Below, one piece after another: positions 7,865 to 14,735 of a DNA stretch of 18,590 nucleotides. The stretch lies in the NCBI GenBank assembly GCA_020724205.1, contig DYHK01000001.1:13199-31788 (forward strand), given 5' to 3'. This DNA is from Candidatus Aenigmatarchaeum sp. (GTDB taxonomy: Archaea; Nanobdellota; Nanobdellia; Pacearchaeales; GW2011-AR1). Position 1 is the stretch's first letter. Each line of letters starts with the position of its first letter. The notes under the pieces are model-generated. The model did not search any database and was not told where the DNA came from. It saw only the letters and a program-made list of their open reading frames with translations. Position numbers and translations under genes: made by a program.

Positions 7865-8142
7865 GTGCAGAAAGAGACCTCGGTATATTATTAGGTGGTA
7901 TGATTAGTGAGCAGAGTAGTATTAAGAGTAATCTTAGTGGAGATGACCCTGAACAGCAGTTACTCATTGGTGGTAGTGAAGCCATTGTTTTGAGTGGGGA
8001 ACTTAGTGTTAATAAGTTGGTCATTGGTACTTCTACCTTTGTTGTTGACCACCCTGTTTATGGCAATATTGATAGTAGTGTTTTGGTTATTGATGGTGAT
8101 TATGATAGTGTTGAGTATGGTTGGTATACTCTTAGTTTTTAG
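7861..8142 (+). CDS. small tail-tip protein of unknown function
   Basis: This 93-aa protein starts with TTG 7861, overlapping the previous stop (TTGA), with GGTG (7849-7852) eight bases upstream. The sequence is acidic and Ser/Gly/Val-rich, with strands such as NKLVIGTSTFVVDHPVYG and SVLVIDGDYDSVEYGWYTLS. It has no membrane segment or recognised motif. Placement between two fibre-like genes suggests a structural tail-tip role. I do not recognise a family. Confidence 0.5.
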   Translation: MSAERDLGILLGGMISEQSSIKSNLSGDDPEQQLLIGGSEAIVLSGELSVNKLVIGTSTFVVDHPVYGNIDSSVLVIDGDYDSVEYGWYTLSF

Positions 8143-8158
8143 TGAGGTGTGATGATTT

Positions 8159-9118
8159 ATGGTTTTAAGTAAGATTATTGGTGGTTCTCCTGATACAGGA
8201 TTTAGTAGTAAGTTGAATGGTAATAGTGCTGAGTTTTTGACTGTTCAGGGGTTGAGTTGTATTAGGCAGTTGATTGATAGGACTGGTGTTTGGAGTAAGG
8301 GTTTGATTGATGGATGGGGAGAGGCGTATGTTGATGCTGATGGTAGAGAAGGAAGTGTTACAACAACATGGTCGAATAATGAATCAATATTTGTTACAAA
8401 CAAATATGTGCCAGGTCTTTCAACAGATATGGCTACAGGTGATACCACACATGACCCTGATAGTTTTTCTAATGTTTCTAATGCTTTTGATGGTGATGCT
8501 GATACTTATGCTGATAAGTCGGCTTCATCTTTTAATGTGGCTCTTGGAAAAACATTCAGTGCAAGATATGTTTATGCTGTCAGATTTAAAGCTATGAGTA
8601 GTAATAATAGTGGTGGAGCTAATAAGACTATTTATGTTGAAACTTATGATGGTGGTTCATGGAATATAGTGGCTACATTTGGAGGAACGACAGAGAGCAT
8701 TACTTCTTCTGAATATGTTATAATTAATGATACGGTTCAAGGTATAAGAATAAGAATGGTGGCTACAAGTACTGGAAGTCCTACTACTGGTAGTGCAAGA
8801 GTTTATGTATTGCAATATTCTACAATTAGTGAAACAGAAATAGAGCATACAATTCCAAGTGGTACTTTCAGTTCTACTATAAGTAAGAGCATAGGAGTTC
8901 CGCTTATAAGTGACTACGAAGCAGGAATAGACATACAATATAAATTAACTAACGCAACAGAAGATACTGGTTGGCTTAATAGTTATCCGCCAGAGATAAG
9001 CAGTTTTACAGCTTTCACGAGCCAACCTACTAAGTTAATAGTGAAGCTTATACCTAAGAGTAGTAGTCCTACGAGTGGTTATCCGAGTATAAGAGGTTTC
9101 TGGGTGAGAGCAACATGA
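8159..9118 (+). CDS. tail fibre / receptor-binding protein with discoidin-like domain
   Basis: This 319-aa protein starts at ATG 8159 after GAGGTGTGAT. Residues ~101-215 hold a galactose-binding/F5-8C (discoidin)-like pattern. It begins SNAFDGDADTYADKS (the conserved 'aFDGd..T.w.s' loop), then paired strands with VRFKAMSS, IYVETYDGGSWNIVATF and VQGIRIRMVA. A second beta region follows (IDIQYKLTNATEDTGWLNSY). Such domains bind sugars or cell-surface polymers. Following the hub and preceding the cell-wall enzyme, it is the best candidate for receptor recognition in this window (inference). Its stop overlaps the next start (ATGA). Confidence 0.65.
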   Translation: MVLSKIIGGSPDTGFSSKLNGNSAEFLTVQGLSCIRQLIDRTGVWSKGLIDGWGEAYVDADGREGSVTTTWSNNESIFVTNKYVPGLSTDMATGDTTHDPDSFSNVSNAFDGDADTYADKSASSFNVALGKTFSARYVYAVRFKAMSSNNSGGANKTIYVETYDGGSWNIVATFGGTTESITSSEYVIINDTVQGIRIRMVATSTGSPTTGSARVYVLQYSTISETEIEHTIPSGTFSSTISKSIGVPLISDYEAGIDIQYKLTNATEDTGWLNSYPPEISSFTAFTSQPTKLIVKLIPKSSSPTSGYPSIRGFWVRAT

Positions 9119-9786
9119 TATTCAAAATACCAAGACACATAAGCAAAGGAATAAACTTACACGAATACATTAGTAAAGGATTCCTAAATAAATCAATATT
9201 ATACATGATAGACTGGAAAACAAGAAGAAGTGTAATTCTAAGTAAATGGTTATCAGATTCAATGAATAATTTATCAGATGAATTTAAAGAATATGCTTCT
9301 AAGATAAAGAAAGGAGAAACAGATGACGAAACAATTATCAACATACTACAAAAAGTAAACAAAGACTTAACATATGTATCTGATAAAGCAGTGTGGACTG
9401 TTGATGAATACTGGCAAACACCAAATGAAACTTTGCAAAAAATGACTGGTGATTGTGAAGATGGTAGCATCTTTATTTATGCGTTAGCTATTCAGAAAGG
9501 TATAAGTAAGGATAAACTATTAATTATTTGTGGTGATGTTACTGGTGGGGGACATTGTTGGATAGCTTATAAGCCAGATGAATACCCATTAAACTTCGTA
9601 TTTATAGACTGGTGTTACTGGTATAACAAATACAGCATAGAAATAAGACCATTCTTTTACGTAAACAAACAAACAGTTCTTGAATACAACTCTAAAGGAC
9701 AGCAAAAGGTTGGTAATTATAAGAAGATATGGTTTGCTTTTAATGAAACATGGAGCAATACCGAGATAAAATATAAAAACAACTAA
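9115..9786 (+). CDS. transglutaminase-like cysteine peptidase (probable cell-wall lysis or entry enzyme)
   Basis: This 223-aa protein has an apparent Cys-His-Asp triad: C114 in TGDCEDGSIFIYAL, H147 in GGGHCWIAY and D165 in FVFIDWCYW. The pattern 'GdCeD.s.l...l' followed by 'HaW' and 'iD' is that of the transglutaminase/papain-like superfamily. Pseudomurein endoisopeptidases of methanogen viruses use the same triad. It could cleave peptide cross-links of a host wall either at entry (tail-tip context) or at exit (the holin-like gene follows within 16 bases). No signal peptide is seen. The substrate is inferred; a protein-processing role remains possible. Confidence 0.7.
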   Translation: MIFKIPRHISKGINLHEYISKGFLNKSILYMIDWKTRRSVILSKWLSDSMNNLSDEFKEYASKIKKGETDDETIINILQKVNKDLTYVSDKAVWTVDEYWQTPNETLQKMTGDCEDGSIFIYALAIQKGISKDKLLIICGDVTGGGHCWIAYKPDEYPLNFVFIDWCYWYNKYSIEIRPFFYVNKQTVLEYNSKGQQKVGNYKKIWFAFNETWSNTEIKYKNN

Positions 9787-9802
9787 GTAGGTGATTATAA
9801 AA

Positions 9803-9985
9803 ATGACAGGATATGATATAAAAATAACATTAAAAAAAATAGGAACAATGGTACTAATAATGCTATTAACAGGAGCAGTAACAATTCTAACAGGAAACGA
9901 AGTACCTACGGAACTTTTACCGTACACAGCTCTTGTACCTTTAATATATGGAGTCTTAAACTATTTGAAACATAAAGACGATTAA
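9803..9985 (+). CDS. holin-like small membrane protein
   Basis: This is a 60-aa product from ATG 9803, with SD AGGTGAT (9789-9795). The upstream in-frame GTG at 9791 lies inside that SD. It has two hydrophobic segments, GTMVLIMLLTGAVTIL and LLPYTALVPLIYGVLNYL, and a charged C-terminus (KHKDD), the usual layout of two-segment holins. It follows directly after the transglutaminase-like enzyme, so the pair looks like a lysis cassette. Size and topology support the call; no family signature is conserved enough to be certain. Confidence 0.6.
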   Translation: MTGYDIKITLKKIGTMVLIMLLTGAVTILTGNEVPTELLPYTALVPLIYGVLNYLKHKDD

Positions 9986-10125
9986 ATTTATAAATAAATA
10001 TGCTTTTCTTTATTAGATATTTGTTACATTAGATATAACTATGTAATCATAATTATATCTGTAGCATATAACAGTATATTAGTATATTGTTATGTATATC
10101 CGTATATGACCAGGAGGTGGTTTAA
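9986..10125 (+). promoter_or_regulatory. intergenic regulatory region with TATA box and four GTATAT repeats
   Basis: This 140-base gap starts with TTTATAAATA (9987-9996), a good archaeal TATA box. AGATAT occurs twice (~10015 and ~10031). GTATAT then appears four times, at 10074-10079, 10082-10087, 10094-10099 and 10102-10107, as two pairs with 8-base spacing. A strong SD (AGGAGGTGG, 10111-10119) precedes TTG 10126. The paired repeats look like an operator or protein-binding array. Function is inferred. Confidence 0.45.
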
Positions 10126-10758
10126 TTGGATACTAAAAAAATAATAGCAGGAGCTACACTACTAACACTAGGTGGAGCACTACTTGGTGGAGTAATAGGA
10201 TACAACCTATATGAACCTAAAACGGTAGTAATAACAGAAACCAAAGAAGTAGTAAAAACGCAACTAGTAGAAGTTGAAAAAGAAGTTCAAATACCAGTAG
10301 AAGTAATAAAAGAAGTGCCAGTAGATAATGGAAACTTACAACTACTACTACAATATGGTTATGATAATGAGGGAGACCTATCAGGAGTCTATGATGACCT
10401 AAAAGACACAGAAATAGACCAAGTAGTCAATAGGATAGTATTCATTAATGACGCTAAAGCTATTGCTTTAAATGAAGTCAAAAAAGGAATATTAGAAGAA
10501 CTACATAAATCAGAAGTAACTATGTCAAGTGGAAGTATAGTTAAGCTTTATAAATCTGACATAAAAAGATTAAAGTTTAATGAAGATACTTTGGATATCG
10601 TTGTTGTTGAGAAAGATTTTGATGACAAAGATGCTGAAGTAAAAGTCACTGGAAGATTTGAACAAGAAAACGACAAATTCAATTTTGAAGCAATAGTTCT
10701 TATAAAAGATGGAGCATTTGATGAAATTGAAACTGTTTCAATATCTGAAAGAATATAA
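10126..10758 (+). CDS. membrane-anchored Val/Glu-rich protein of unknown function
   Basis: This 210-aa protein starts at TTG 10126 behind a near-perfect SD. Residues 6-27 form one transmembrane segment (IIAGATLLTLGGALLGGVIG). A low-complexity Val/Glu/Lys/Pro stretch follows (~33-66; VEVEKEVQIPVEVIKEVPV), which would form an extended or coiled spacer. A C-terminal alpha/beta domain then contains strands LDIVVVEKDF and FNFEAIVLIKDG. The topology suggests an envelope-anchored protein with a domain outside the membrane or facing the cytoplasm. Being last in the lysis region, a spanin-like or exclusion role is possible but not shown. I do not recognise the C-terminal domain. Confidence 0.7.
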   Translation: MDTKKIIAGATLLTLGGALLGGVIGYNLYEPKTVVITETKEVVKTQLVEVEKEVQIPVEVIKEVPVDNGNLQLLLQYGYDNEGDLSGVYDDLKDTEIDQVVNRIVFINDAKAIALNEVKKGILEELHKSEVTMSSGSIVKLYKSDIKRLKFNEDTLDIVVVEKDFDDKDAEVKVTGRFEQENDKFNFEAIVLIKDGAFDEIETVSISERI

Positions 10759-10859
10759 ATACAAAATAATGCTATTAATAATATCTATATTAATAGTATT
10801 AATAACATTATTATTGGCAATTCGCTAATAATGATGTTACACTAACTTTTTTATTTTTT
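10759..10859. terminator. bidirectional double-hairpin terminator
   Basis: Two strong inverted repeats lie between convergent genes. Hairpin 1 has arms 10768-10780 and 10788-10800 (12 of 13 bases paired). Hairpin 2 has arms 10804-10818 and 10824-10838 (15 pairs counting two G-U, loop AATTC). T-rich runs at 10847-10860 follow on the + strand. The arrangement suits termination of both transcription units. Confidence 0.7.
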
Positions 10860-11585
10860 TTATTTTCTTTCTGGTAACCATGAACCATATTTTTTTATCC
10901 AGTATTCTTTAGCATTTTTTATATTAAGTTGCCAGTCATTTCTAGGTCTTATAACACTATTATTTATACTATTAGGTATTTCCTGCAATAAATCAGTGCT
11001 ATTTGGTAGGTCTGAGAAATGCCAGAAAGGAGTAGTAAATCCATATAATCCAGCTCTATAAGTATGTTCTACGTGCTCAAAAGCATTTAAGAAGTTTTCA
11101 TCAAAGTATCCTATCTTTTTTATAGTATCCTTGTGATAGTAGCTAAATGCTCCTACTATGTTGGGATAGCAAAATACTCCGTTATAAAAATGCATACCAT
11201 TATTATTATGTTCTCCGTGCTTACCAAAATTAAGATGCTTAATCTTCTTTAACATACCATATGCTATGTAATGTATACAGGTTTTATTATTCTTCATTAA
11301 TATATCATCTTCCATTATGAATAAGTGCTCACAATCTGTATTCATCATATAGTTTAATGCTCTATTTTTTGTTCTAGCCACACCACTATTCTTGTCATTG
11401 ACTAGTACCATGTATCCTTTTTGTCTTAGTTCTTGTAGGTATTCTTTGTATCCTTCTTGGGTGCTTCCATCATCTATTATTCCTTTTATATTTGCTCCTC
11501 CCCAGTTATGTTCTTCTAGACTTCTTATTACTTGTTTAAGATATAATAGTCTGTTATATGTTACTATGCATAGTCCTATATTCAT
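10860..11585 (-). CDS. GT2-family glycosyltransferase
   Basis: This is a 241-aa product from ATG 11585, which overlaps the preceding stop (ATGA) and has GGGGAGA upstream; a start five codons earlier is less likely. The N-terminus MNIGLCIVTYNRLLYLKQVI is the classic GT2 opening. DDGS (38-41) is the nucleotide-binding turn and EDD (92-94) the DxD-type metal site. The C-terminus holds FDENFLNAFEHVEHTYRAGL, equivalent to the catalytic-base region. A cytosolic glycosyl transfer from an NDP-sugar is expected; donor and acceptor are unknown. It is the last gene of the leftward unit and ends at the shared terminator. Confidence 0.85.
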   Translation of the reverse strand: MNIGLCIVTYNRLLYLKQVIRSLEEHNWGGANIKGIIDDGSTQEGYKEYLQELRQKGYMVLVNDKNSGVARTKNRALNYMMNTDCEHLFIMEDDILMKNNKTCIHYIAYGMLKKIKHLNFGKHGEHNNNGMHFYNGVFCYPNIVGAFSYYHKDTIKKIGYFDENFLNAFEHVEHTYRAGLYGFTTPFWHFSDLPNSTDLLQEIPNSINNSVIRPRNDWQLNIKNAKEYWIKKYGSWLPERK

Positions 11586-12241
11586 TTTCGTTCTCCCCAT
11601 TTCTTTAAGTATAAGTCCATGTTCTTACTCATAACTTCTCCAACGTTGAAAAGGTTCATGGTTTTGCTTAAAAGGTGTTTTACTACTACGAATTTGTCAA
11701 CCATTATTTTTCCGTTCATAAGTTTTAATCTTCTGCAAAAATCGTCATCTTCATAAGTTCCTACTAGGAATCTTTCATCAAAATAACCTATCCTTAAAAA
11801 GTCTTCTCTTCTTATAACATAACATATGGCTGGAAACATTTTTACTTCAGTATACCTATCACCATACTCATTTAGTATTACGTGTTTGTAAGCTTTTAGA
11901 CCAGGATTAGTATTATCTGGGCATATAAGTGTTGCATTTGTATTTAGCATACTTACGCCGAGTTCTTCTAGCCATACTGGACTTTCTGGGAAAACATCAT
12001 TACCAATTATACATAGTATGTCTCCTGTGGCTTGTTGTATTCCTTTGTTCATACTATTACTGAATCCTTTATTTTCTGATAAATCTATTCTTGTTGTTAT
12101 TAGTTCGTGATAAATTGGTTCACTTCCTGCATTAACCACTATAACTTCTCTGTTTACTGGTAGTCTTCCTTTTAGATTGTCTAAGAATTCTTTGGTTAGT
12201 TCTTCGTTCTTGTAGTATGCTGTTATTATACTGAATTTCAT
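11582..12241 (-). CDS. GT2-family glycosyltransferase (rhamnosyltransferase-like)
   Basis: This 219-aa protein opens with MKFSIITAYYKNEELTKEFL. It carries NKGFSNSMNKGI (57-68), then GNDV (80-83) as the modified DxD site, and YEDDDFCRRL (163-171) with the acidic base. These three patterns mark the branch of GT2 that includes many rhamnosyl- and other hexosyltransferases. It has its own promoter (TATA 12281-12289) and an SD GGTGA at 12249-12253. It is coupled to the next glycosyltransferase by an ATGA overlap, so the two probably act in succession on one glycan. Confidence 0.85.
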   Translation of the reverse strand: MKFSIITAYYKNEELTKEFLDNLKGRLPVNREVIVVNAGSEPIYHELITTRIDLSENKGFSNSMNKGIQQATGDILCIIGNDVFPESPVWLEELGVSMLNTNATLICPDNTNPGLKAYKHVILNEYGDRYTEVKMFPAICYVIRREDFLRIGYFDERFLVGTYEDDDFCRRLKLMNGKIMVDKFVVVKHLLSKTMNLFNVGEVMSKNMDLYLKKWGERK

Positions 12242-12294
12242 TTGTGTTTCACCTTTATTACTTGTTATCCATATGAATTATTATATAAACTTTT
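12242..12294 (-). promoter_or_regulatory. archaeal-type promoter for the glycosyltransferase pair
   Basis: On the minus strand TTTATATAA (12289-12281), preceded by an A-rich stretch, lies about 44 bases before ATG 12241. A start of transcription ~26 bases downstream (~12259) would leave a short leader containing the SD GGTGA (12253-12249). This spacing fits TBP/TFB-dependent promoters and is the best host-domain clue in the window. Confidence 0.55.
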
Positions 12295-12522
12295 CTATTT
12301 TTTATCTTTAAATGACAAGTCGTTTATAAACTCTTTGTTGGATAATTGACAAACTATATCTGATATCAACCTCAACATCTCTCTATGACTTTTTAGCTCT
12401 TTCCATCTAACATAAGAATAACCAAAAAATTCACCTTGTTTTTCGTATAACTCAGTTATACTAATTTTGGTGTTACCTTCTTCGTCCTTTTCTTCTATAA
12501 GTGCATATCTCCATTCAGTCAT
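12295..12522 (-). CDS. small protein of unknown function
   Basis: This 75-aa charged protein starts at ATG 12522. The SD GGTGA lies inside the last codons of the preceding gene, so the two are tightly coupled. The N-terminal part (WRYALIEEKDEEGNTKISIT) looks like a two-stranded sheet, and the C-terminal part like helices (HREMLRLISDIVCQLSNKEF). There is no membrane segment or metal motif. I do not recognise it; similar short proteins are common in viral early regions. Confidence 0.6.
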   Translation of the reverse strand: MTEWRYALIEEKDEEGNTKISITELYEKQGEFFGYSYVRWKELKSHREMLRLISDIVCQLSNKEFINDLSFKDKK

Positions 12523-12524
12523 AC

Positions 12525-13151
12525 TTATTCACCTTCTTTTATCATACTAGGATTCCATACTCTTTTATACTTCTTGTACATAACACTTTCTAGTAACATA
12601 CATGTATACCCTTTATAGTTGACAAACTTATGATTTCCATCTATGAATGTATCATCAATACAGTCTACTTTTCCGCCTATTTTGTTTATGTATTCATTAT
12701 GCCAGTTGTATTCATAATTGACAGCGTCTTTCTTAGTCTCTATAAAAGGGATATTTAATTGTTGTAGTATTTTTCTTTGATATTTACCCATATACATTAA
12801 GTATCTTGGGCTTAGACAAACACTTTTATCTTTATATGTTTCAAATAGTTCATCAAATATGTCAGTATTTTTTATACGTATAGTATCTTGTAGTAATACA
12901 AATTCGTCTATATCTGTTTTGTCCATCATTATTTTTATTGCTCCTAACTCATAACCGTCATATCCATTAAATAATAATGTAAATTCATTTTGTAACGATT
13001 CATAATAGTCATCATGAACTTCTTGTATGGTTTTTGATTTGTTTATTACTATGTATTTTTTGTATTTATTATAACCTTTTAAGTCTTGTACTAGGTCTTC
13101 TAAGAATATTTGGTTTGATGGGTGTGTTACTATTGTTATAGCTTGTTTCAT
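12525..13151 (-). CDS. putative GT-A-fold glycosyltransferase
   Basis: This is a 208-aa product from ATG 13151. An in-frame GTG at 13160 lies within the SD GGTGG and is rejected. The start (MKQAITIVTHPSNQIFLEDL) and the strand EFVLLQDTIRIKN, with QDT in the position of a DxD motif, suggest a GT-A-like nucleotide-sugar enzyme. NYEYNWHNEYINKIGGKVDC in the C-terminal half and the final MYKKYKRVWN are compatible with an acceptor region. The family motifs are weaker than in the three clear GT2 genes nearby, so this call leans on context. It overlaps the 53-aa Cys/His gene by ATGA. Confidence 0.5.
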   Translation of the reverse strand: MKQAITIVTHPSNQIFLEDLVQDLKGYNKYKKYIVINKSKTIQEVHDDYYESLQNEFTLLFNGYDGYELGAIKIMMDKTDIDEFVLLQDTIRIKNTDIFDELFETYKDKSVCLSPRYLMYMGKYQRKILQQLNIPFIETKKDAVNYEYNWHNEYINKIGGKVDCIDDTFIDGNHKFVNYKGYTCMLLESVMYKKYKRVWNPSMIKEGE

Positions 13152-13309
13152 TTTTTCCACCTACTATACTTTGAAACTGTAACTTCATAACCTCCATCTT
13201 GGCTTGAGCCAACCATACAAGGTCTCCAAGCACCACAATCTCTGCATTTAATAGCACAATTGAAAGTAACCCAATCATAGTTTTTGTGTTTACATATTGA
13301 TTGTTTCAT
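13148..13309 (-). CDS. 53-aa Cys/His-rich (zinc-ribbon-like) protein
   Basis: This short gene runs from ATG 13309 to a TGA at 13150-13148. It begins MKQSICKHKNYDW and contains C6-x-H8, C18, then C22-x2-C25 in CRDCGAW, and C31. The spacing suggests a small zinc-binding knuckle or ribbon. Both ends use ATGA overlaps: its start with the stop of the upstream glycosyltransferase and its stop with the start of the next gene. This strongly supports it as a real gene despite its length. GGGAGG lies upstream as SD. Its role is unknown; in this operon it may assist or regulate the glycosyltransferases. Confidence 0.7.
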   Translation of the reverse strand: MKQSICKHKNYDWVTFNCAIKCRDCGAWRPCMVGSSQDGGYEVTVSKYSRWKK

Positions 13310-13977
13310 AATCCTGCCTCCCAATCAGGGCACTTACTGCCCCATTTATCATAAAATACTTGTCTATTGTGTAGTCTTAAATTCTTGGTGAAATTACTAG
13401 TTTCTCCCATACCTATATGTTTACCTTTAACTAAACCACTTATAAATATATTTTTATTGTTTCTTAGTAATGTCCTGCAATAGTCATAATCTTCAAAGAA
13501 TAATCCGTCTTTAAATACTTCATCAAATAATAGTATGTCTTCTTTTTTTGTGAACCAAAAGTAGTTGGGTATTTCTCTGTATACTTGGAGCAAGTTGGGG
13601 ATACTGGATGAGGGTAAATACCAGTATTCCCCTAAGTCTGGTTGAATAATACTTGCTCTATTTTCTTCATACTGCTTGATAAGTATCTTACCAAAATTTT
13701 TAGTGTATAAGAAAACATCATTATTACAAATTATGATGTAGTCACCAGTTGCTTCTCTTATACCGTTGTTAAATACTTCAGTGAAACTTACGTCTTTATT
13801 TGTTTTTATTAGTTTAAAAATTCCTCCTGTTTCTATTACGTCTTCTTCGTTGTTATTATTTACTATTATTAGTTCCCACTCTATGTCTTCATCTAGTAGT
13901 GGTATATTGTGTTGTAGGAATTCTTTTATCATCTGAGTATTTTTTCTGTATGCTGTTACTATACTTATTTTTGTCAT
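13306..13977 (-). CDS. GT2-family glycosyltransferase downstream of the inserted element
   Basis: This 223-aa protein opens with MTKISIVTAYRKNTQMIKEF. It has NNDV (85-88) as DxD-like site and FEDYDYCRTL (161-170) with the acidic base, very like the 11582-12241 enzyme. Its ATG (13977-13975) lies inside the ATGAC at the right boundary of the IS-like element and overlaps the methyltransferase stop. No SD stands in front of it now. In the reconstructed empty site AGAGGA would precede it at normal distance. Current translation therefore probably depends on re-initiation after the methyltransferase (inference). Confidence 0.85.
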   Translation of the reverse strand: MTKISIVTAYRKNTQMIKEFLQHNIPLLDEDIEWELIIVNNNNEEDVIETGGIFKLIKTNKDVSFTEVFNNGIREATGDYIIICNNDVFLYTKNFGKILIKQYEENRASIIQPDLGEYWYLPSSSIPNLLQVYREIPNYFWFTKKEDILLFDEVFKDGLFFEDYDYCRTLLRNNKNIFISGLVKGKHIGMGETSNFTKNLRLHNRQVFYDKWGSKCPDWEAGL

Positions 13978-14735
13978 AAAATTGTAGGCAGGATACCCAA
14001 GACTTTAGTCTTGGAAGGAATGCCGTCGTCGTTAGCATTCTCACCTGATTTTACCTCCTTCTGTTTTTGCATAAATTCGTTAAAATCTCTTTGTGCAAGA
14101 TGGTCTTTAGACAAACCCTTAATTGAATAAATTGTTTTTTCCATAGCACAATTTAGAATATGTTTTCCCAATTCTGGATTAACACAATTTCTTATGATTT
14201 GGTCTTTATGATGTTCAAGTTTTATACCATTAAGATTAATGCCGTATCTGTCTGTTTTTCCAGTAACTTGATTATGCTTGACATCTGGTTTATCAAAAGT
14301 CTTTTCTTGAATTGGAAAGTTACTCCAAAATAAATGCCTATCCAGTCTAATTGTTGGTTTTATTAATGGTTCATAATAAGGAACAACATTCTCAACAACC
14401 CATTTCTTATCCTTACAGAAATGCTGTAAAAATATAATTTGTTGATATAAAGACATATCTGGTAACTTTGCATCGTAACTTCCTCTTTTTGAAGCAAGAT
14501 AACGCATTTTGCTATGTGTTTGGCAAGGAGGACTACTCCATATTACATCAAACTCTCTCCAGTGTTGTAATAGATACTCAATAGCATCACCAACAATTAC
14601 TGTATCCTCTGGATAAAACTTCTTGTAAATATCTGCTATTTCTTGATTATATTCAACAGCAGTTACTTCAACATCAGTTCCCCATTCTTTACGATTTCCA
14701 CCTATTCCTGCATATAAATTTAATATTTTTACCAT
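13974..14735 (-). CDS. C5-cytosine DNA methyltransferase (phage-type), cargo of the element
   Basis: This 253-aa protein would transfer methyl from SAM to cytosine C5. Motif I is NLYAGIGG (6-13). Motif IV is PPCQ (69-72) with catalytic C71. Motif VI is ENV (115-117). RLDRHLFWS (130-138) fits the region around motif VIII, and NCVNPELGKHIL (193-204) replaces the usual GNxVPP motif. It is short for the family, as are many viral orphan enzymes; the target-recognition region is small. ATG 14735 overlaps the tnpA remnant stop (TAATG). The last ~25 residues (from KSGENANDDGIP) are encoded by the element's right end including its hairpin. They do not look like methyltransferase sequence and may be a tnpB 3' remnant. 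The stop overlaps the next start (ATGA). Confidence 0.85.
   Translation of the reverse strand: MVKILNLYAGIGGNRKEWGTDVEVTAVEYNQEIADIYKKFYPEDTVIVGDAIEYLLQHWREFDVIWSSPPCQTHSKMRYLASKRGSYDAKLPDMSLYQQIIFLQHFCKDKKWVVENVVPYYEPLIKPTIRLDRHLFWSNFPIQEKTFDKPDVKHNQVTGKTDRYGINLNGIKLEHHKDQIIRNCVNPELGKHILNCAMEKTIYSIKGLSKDHLAQRDFNEFMQKQKEVKSGENANDDGIPSKTKVLGILPTIL
13997..14014 (-). repeat. right-end hairpin of the element
   Basis: CCAAGAC and GTCTTGG form a perfect 7-bp stem with a four-base loop (TAAA on the minus strand). It lies 19 bases before the terminal ATGAC (13977-13973), the usual place of the TnpA-recognised hairpin. It is within the methyltransferase reading frame. Confidence 0.8.

Noticed and set aside
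7487..8142. Diversity-generating retroelement target in the T/G-rich fibre genes
   Set aside because: No reverse transcriptase or matching template repeat is present in the window; the composition bias is broader than a variable repeat.
8307..8938. Overlapping frames on both strands within the receptor-binding gene
   Set aside because: Low-complexity Met/Leu or Tyr/Cys/Ser-rich shadows without SD; the 319-aa frame explains the region.
10071..10107. GTATAT repeats as a CRISPR array or replication origin
   Set aside because: Units are only six bases with 2-6 base gaps, there are no spacers, and there is no adjacent replication initiator gene.
13069..13278. 69-aa minus-strand frame across the Cys/His gene
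   Set aside because: It is a shadow: the 53-aa frame in the same place has ATGA overlaps at both ends and a sensible composition.
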